Of a stretch of 5,380 nucleotides of DNA, positions 4,480-5,380 are shown piece by piece; within the stretch, counting starts at the first letter, position 1; each line of letters opens with the position of its first letter. This DNA is from an uncultured Gemmatimonadota bacterium (GTDB taxonomy: Bacteria; Gemmatimonadota; Gemmatimonadetes; Gemmatimonadales; GWC2-71-9): assembly GCA_946480845.1 (NCBI GenBank), contig CAMLLJ010000187.1, positions 1-5,380 on the forward strand, read 5' to 3'. The position numbers were made by a program, and so were the translations under genes. Under the pieces are notes generated by a model. That model had not been told where the DNA came from. It saw only the letters and a list, made by a program, of their open reading frames with translations, and searched no databases.

Positions 4480-5380
4480 CGGGCGCCGTGGCGGAGCTGG
4501 CCAACAGCCTGCGCGTGGCGCTCAAGCCGCACGCCGACCGGCTCGACCTCGAGCTGATCGACCGCGCGCTCGCGTTCAGCGCGTCCGCCCACCGCGGCCA
4601 GAAGCGAATGTCGGGGGAGGAGTTCATCTCCCACAGCATCGCCGTCGCCCAGATCCTCGCCGAACAGCTCCTCGACAGCACCTCCATTGCCGCCGCCCTC
4701 CTCCACGACGTGGTGGAGGATTCCGACGTCTCCACCGGCGACATCGAGCGGGAGTTCGGCAGCGAGGTCGCCGGGATCGTCGACGGGCTCACCAAGATCT
4801 CGCACCTCACCTTTCGCTCTTCCGCCGAGGAGCAGGTCGAGAACTACCGCAAGCTGCTGCTCTCGATCGCGCGGGACGCCCGCGTCATCATCATCAAGCT
4901 GGGCGACCGGCTGCACAACATGCGCACGCTCGAGCACCTCCCGCTCGAGCGGCGGAGCCGGATCGCCCTGGAGACGCGCGAGATCTACGCGCCGCTGGCG
5001 CACCGCTTCGGCATGGCCGGCATGAAGGCCGAGCTGGAGGACCTCGCCTTCAAGTTCCTCGAGCCCGAGGAGTACCGGGAGCTGGTGACCCAGGTGGCCG
5101 CCAAGCGGAAGGCGCGCGAGCAGCTCATCGAGAAGCTGCGCGGCCCGCTCGAGGAGGAGCTGCGCCGCGCCGGCATCGACTGGTTCGAGGTGACCGGCCG
5201 GCCCAAGCACCTCTGGTCCATCTTCCAGAAGATGAAGAAGCGGGCCAAGGCGTTCGACGAGATCTACGACCTCATGGCGGTGCGGGTCCTGGTGCGGACG
5301 GTGCCGGACTGCTACCACGTGCTCGGCATCATCCACCACAACTGGACGCCGCTGCAGGAGCGCATCAAGGACTACATCGC
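4476..5380 (+). CDS. rel: Bifunctional (p)ppGpp synthetase/hydrolase, Rel/SpoT family, N-terminal part
   Basis: The window holds 301 complete codons of this cytosolic stringent-response enzyme, which makes (p)ppGpp from ATP and GDP/GTP and degrades it. The HD hydrolase domain has all key residues: Arg44, His53, His77-Asp78, Glu81-Asp82 and Asp144/Asn148 in LGDRLHNMRTL. These numbers match the Streptococcus equisimilis Rel structure without offset, supporting the GTG start at 4476 over the GTG at 4488. The synthetase domain begins with GRPKHLWSIFQKM (Arg242, Lys244) and DEIYDLMAVRVLV. The window ends just after R296-I-K-D299, the RxKD motif known for bifunctional enzymes, where monofunctional RelA has ExDD. 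The rest of the synthetase domain and the TGS and ACT regulatory regions should lie beyond the edge. The GTG overlaps the radC stop, with only a weak ribosome-binding site (CAGGG), so translation probably depends on radC. The synthetase cannot be called complete from this fragment. Confidence 0.95.
   Translation, partial: MTGAVAELANSLRVALKPHADRLDLELIDRALAFSASAHRGQKRMSGEEFISHSIAVAQILAEQLLDSTSIAAALLHDVVEDSDVSTGDIEREFGSEVAGIVDGLTKISHLTFRSSAEEQVENYRKLLLSIARDARVIIIKLGDRLHNMRTLEHLPLERRSRIALETREIYAPLAHRFGMAGMKAELEDLAFKFLEPEEYRELVTQVAAKRKAREQLIEKLRGPLEEELRRAGIDWFEVTGRPKHLWSIFQKMKKRAKAFDEIYDLMAVRVLVRTVPDCYHVLGIIHHNWTPLQERIKDYI

Noticed and set aside
4326..5339. Minus-strand open frame of 337 codons
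   Set aside because: It is antisense to rel; its Leu/Glu/Val-rich content is what a GC-rich rel gene produces on its complement.

Overview
The window is very GC-rich, densely coding bacterial chromosome. The phylum cannot be fixed from sequence alone. Lipoproteins built of choice-of-anchor D (ASPM/SPD-2/Hydin-type) Ig-like repeats, a secreted vanadium-haloperoxidase/PAP2-type enzyme, a long-form bifunctional Rel and strong GC bias fit a soil or sediment lineage such as Gemmatimonadota. Myxococcota or Acidobacteriota are possible alternatives. This placement is inference. I see no mobile element, CRISPR array, tRNA, rRNA or phage gene.

The left two thirds (1 to about 3673) lies on the minus strand and encodes three consecutive predicted lipoproteins. 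In transcription order they are: a small two-repeat Ig-like lipoprotein (3673-2945); after a 205-base gap, a lipoprotein with the complete vanadate-binding residue set of vanadium haloperoxidases (2739-1471); and, 19 bases further on with its own Shine-Dalgarno, a large Ig-like lipoprotein of at least five repeats whose C-terminus is cut by the window edge (1451-1). The last two look like one operon. All six complete Ig-like repeats in the two repeat proteins share a cysteine pair with exactly ten residues between, so the two proteins are paralogous in domain content. All three products should be exported and membrane-anchored, making this a cell-envelope locus. A substrate or physical link between the oxidase-like enzyme and the Ig-like proteins is not shown by the sequence.

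The right third is on the plus strand and divergent from the lipoprotein block across about 131 bases. It holds radC (3805-4479), a complete JAMM-domain RadC protein, and the first 301 codons of a Rel/SpoT-type (p)ppGpp synthetase/hydrolase (from 4476). The rel GTG start overlaps the radC stop in GTGA, suggesting translational coupling. Hydrolase residues are intact, the synthetase domain has begun, and an RxKD motif is present, all pointing to a bifunctional stringent-response enzyme.

Long open frames opposite these genes (for example 72-1901, 1450-2952 and 4326-5339) are GC-driven shadows and are not annotated. The points most worth following are the haloperoxidase-like lipoprotein with a bromoperoxidase-type histidine, its coupling to the Ig-like lipoprotein, its two possible starts, and two inverted repeats in its upstream region. 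I did not find a clearly new multi-gene system.
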